This document shows positions 28,679 through 30,544 of a stretch of 30,544 nucleotides of DNA, one piece after another (the first letter of the stretch is position 1; every line of letters starts with the position of its first letter). The notes under the pieces are model-generated. The model saw only the letters and a list, made by a program, of their open reading frames with translations, was not told the DNA's origin and searched no databases. The stretch spans positions 1 through 30,544 of the forward strand of contig JBOGDQ010000200.1 in assembly GCA_050742975.1 (NCBI GenBank). Reading direction: 5' to 3'. A program made the position numbers and the translations under genes. The DNA comes from JBDTGE01 sp050742975. GTDB lineage: Bacteria > Actinomycetota > Actinomycetes > Mycobacteriales > Jatrophihabitantaceae.

Positions 28679-30544
28679 ATGGGCCACTACAAGAGCAACG
28701 TTCGCGACATCGAGTTCAACCTGTTCGAGGTCTTCGGGACCGACCAGGTACTCGGTCACGGACCGTTCGCCGACCTGGACGAGGACACCGCGCGCGGCAT
28801 CATCAGCGAGGTCGCCACGCTGGCCGAGGGCCCGCTCGCCGCGTCCTTCGCCGACGCCGACCGCAACCCGCCGGTGTTCCACCCGGACACCAGCTCGGTG
28901 GTGCTCCCCGACTCGTTCAAGAAGTCCTGGCAGACCCTGATCGACAGCGAGTGGTGGCGGTTGGAGGCCATCCCCGAGCTCGGCGGCCAGCTCGCCCCGC
29001 GCGCGCTGGTGTGGTCGGTCGCCGAGCAGATCCTCGGCTCGAACCCCGCACTGCACATGTACATGGCGGGCGCGCCGTTCGCCGGGATCCTGTACGCGAA
29101 CGGCAACGACGAACAGAAGAAGATGGCCCAGCGGATGATCGACCGCGGCTGGGGCGCGACGATGGTGCTGACCGAGCCTGACGCCGGGTCGGACGTCGGC
29201 GCGGGCCGTACCAAGGCGATCGAGCAGGCCGACGGCACCTGGCACATCGAGGGCGTCAAGCGGTTCATCACCTCGGCCGAGCATGACCTGACCGAGAACA
29301 TCGTGCATCTGGTGCTGGCCCGTCCCGAGGGCGCCGGCCCCGGCACCAAGGGCCTGTCCCTGTTCGTGGTGCCGAAGTTCCACTTCGACGTCGAGACCGG
29401 CGAACTCGGTGAGCGCAACGGCGTCTACGTCAGCAACCTCGAGCACAAGATGGGGCTCAAGGCCTCGACCACCTGCGAGCTGCGCTTCGGCGAGAACCCC
29501 GACGTGCCGGCCAAGGGCTGGCTCGTAGGCGACGTGCACGACGGCATCGCCCAGATGTTCCAGGTCATCGAGCACGCCCGGATGATGGTCGGAACGAAGG
29601 CCATCGCGACGCTCTCCACCGGCTACCTCAACGCGCTCGAGTTCGCCAGGACCCGCGTGCAGTCGGCCGACCTGACCCGGTCCGGCGACAAGAGCGCCCC
29701 ACGCGTCACGATCATCAACCACCCGGACGTGCGGCGCAGCCTAATGCTGAACAAGGCCTACGCCGAGGGCATGCGCGCGCTCGTGCTCTACACGGCCACC
29801 GCCCAGGACCGGATCATGATCGGGCGGCACGAGGGCGCGGACGTCACGCTGGACGAGGCGATCAACGACCTGCTGCTGCCGATCGTCAAGGGCGCCGGCT
29901 CGGAACGCTCGTACGACCAGCTGGCGCAGGCACTGCAGACCTTCGGCGGCTCGGGTTACCTGCAGGATTACCCGCTAGAGCAGTACATCCGGGACGCCAA
30001 GATCGACACGCTGTACGAGGGCACGACCGCGATCCAGGGCCAGGACTTCTTCTTCCGCAAGATCGTCAAGAACAAGGGCGTCGCGCTGGGCGCGATCTCG
30101 GCCGAGATCACCGCGTTCCTCGATTCGATCGCGGACGAGGGCCGGCTCAAGGAGGAGGCGGCGGCACTGAAGAAGGCCCTGGAGGACTTCGGCGGGATCG
30201 TCGCGGCGATGTTCGGCCAGCTGATGAGCGGCCAGGACGACGTGACCAACGTGTACAAGGTCGGCCAGAACACTACCCGGCTGCTGCTGTCGGCCGGCGA
30301 TCTGATGGTCGGCTACCTGCTGCTGCGCCAGGCCGCGGTGGCGCTCACCAAGCTGGATGCCGACGGGGTGTCCGAAACACTCTCCGGTCGCCAGCTCCCC
30401 TCGGCCGCCGACCGGGCGTTCTACGCGGGCAAGCCGGCGGTGGCGCGGTTCTTCGCGCAAACCGTGCTGCCCGAGCTGGCCGCGCGCAAGCTGATCGCCG
30501 AGTCCGTCGACAACTCGCTCATGGATGTCGACGAGGCCTCGTTC
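28679..30544 (+). CDS. fadE5: Acyl-CoA dehydrogenase FadE5 (3' end cut by window)
   Basis: At least 622 codons with no stop before the right edge; mycobacterial FadE5 is about 611 aa, so only a few residues are probably missing. The opening MGHYKSNVRDIEFNLFEVFG is diagnostic of FadE5 (Rv0244c). FAD-dependent acyl-CoA dehydrogenation to trans-2-enoyl-CoA with broad chain-length range. Seen: TMVLTEPDAGSDVGAGRTKA (161-180), FITSAEHD (196-203), LQTFGGSGYLQDYPLEQYIRDAKI (419-442), and catalytic Glu447 in LYEGTTAIQGQD, then a C-terminal helical domain typical of this long subfamily. Start ATG 28679 has GGGAG eight bases upstream. In mycobacteria fadE5 adjoins fadA2; here it is 20 kb away but shares an operator-like site. 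Confidence 0.95.
   Translation, partial: MGHYKSNVRDIEFNLFEVFGTDQVLGHGPFADLDEDTARGIISEVATLAEGPLAASFADADRNPPVFHPDTSSVVLPDSFKKSWQTLIDSEWWRLEAIPELGGQLAPRALVWSVAEQILGSNPALHMYMAGAPFAGILYANGNDEQKKMAQRMIDRGWGATMVLTEPDAGSDVGAGRTKAIEQADGTWHIEGVKRFITSAEHDLTENIVHLVLARPEGAGPGTKGLSLFVVPKFHFDVETGELGERNGVYVSNLEHKMGLKASTTCELRFGENPDVPAKGWLVGDVHDGIAQMFQVIEHARMMVGTKAIATLSTGYLNALEFARTRVQSADLTRSGDKSAPRVTIINHPDVRRSLMLNKAYAEGMRALVLYTATAQDRIMIGRHEGADVTLDEAINDLLLPIVKGAGSERSYDQLAQALQTFGGSGYLQDYPLEQYIRDAKIDTLYEGTTAIQGQDFFFRKIVKNKGVALGAISAEITAFLDSIADEGRLKEEAAALKKALEDFGGIVAAMFGQLMSGQDDVTNVYKVGQNTTRLLLSAGDLMVGYLLLRQAAVALTKLDADGVSETLSGRQLPSAADRAFYAGKPAVARFFAQTVLPELAARKLIAESVDNSLMDVDEASF

Noticed and set aside
27827..29722. 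631-codon minus-strand frame opposite the PG-binding protein and fadE5
   Set aside because: Overlaps two strongly supported genes and a promoter; no motif.
1..30544. CRISPR array or insertion sequence
   Set aside because: No regularly spaced repeats, no transposase-like frame and no flanking target duplications were seen.

Overview
The window is about 70% G+C by eye, and most genes have close counterparts in mycobacteria and other Actinobacteria: ino1 with an upstream PadR gene, the fadA2/fabG4/htdX set, fadE5, a bifunctional dCTP deaminase, and a mycothiol-dependent-isomerase-like fold. It reads as chromosomal DNA of a high-GC actinobacterium. I cannot name the genus. No phage, insertion sequence or CRISPR array is visible. 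All gene calls rest on reading the sequence and recognising families; no search was run.

Layout. 1-3.8 kb (minus): the N-terminal part of a sugar ABC lipoprotein, its DeoR-type regulator, inositol-3-phosphate synthase and a PadR regulator with a perfect palindrome upstream. 3.8-10.1 kb: a fatty-acid module. An acyl-CoA oxidase with its TetR regulator (minus) diverges from a thiolase / 3-ketoacyl reductase / MaoC hydratase operon (plus). 10.2-15.3 kb: a small membrane protein, then a minus-strand operon of Baeyer-Villiger-type monooxygenase, short-chain dehydrogenase, alpha/beta hydrolase and tandem GNAT, divergent from a second TetR gene. 15.3-18.7 kb: branched-chain aminotransferase, a DinB/maleylpyruvate-isomerase-like protein, dCTP deaminase and haloalkane dehalogenase. 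18.7-19.4 kb: tRNA-Gly(CCC) and a RelE/Phd toxin-antitoxin pair. 19.5-21.7 kb: a large secreted phosphoesterase. 21.9-24.2 kb: an ArsR / AHSA1 / MFS operon. 24.3-28.6 kb: a His-rich secreted protein, a MarR/VOC divergent pair, serA and a secreted peptidoglycan-active protein. 28.7 kb to the end: fadE5, cut by the window edge close to its expected C terminus.

How the parts fit. The 3.8-10.1 kb block encodes all four chemical steps of a beta-oxidation turn (oxidase, hydratase, reductase/dehydrogenase, thiolase). A TTACC-N4-GGTAA-type palindrome occurs twice before fadE5, 18 kb away, and once in degenerate form before the thiolase operon, hinting at shared control. The 11-14.6 kb operon has the enzyme set for alcohol to ketone to ester to acid plus alcohol. 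Nearly every regulator gene has a perfect or near-perfect inverted repeat at its own promoter.

A recurring signal is a TAnnnT-like -10 box 7-8 bases before the start codon, with no Shine-Dalgarno sequence. It is seen at about ten genes and predicts leaderless transcripts. I found no clearly unprecedented multi-gene system. The strongest leads are the shared operator candidate, the oxidase-type beta-oxidation module, the monooxygenase operon and a His-rich exported protein of unknown function. No gene-free stretch exceeds 300 bases; the longest are 851-1061, 19388-19561 and 21719-21902.
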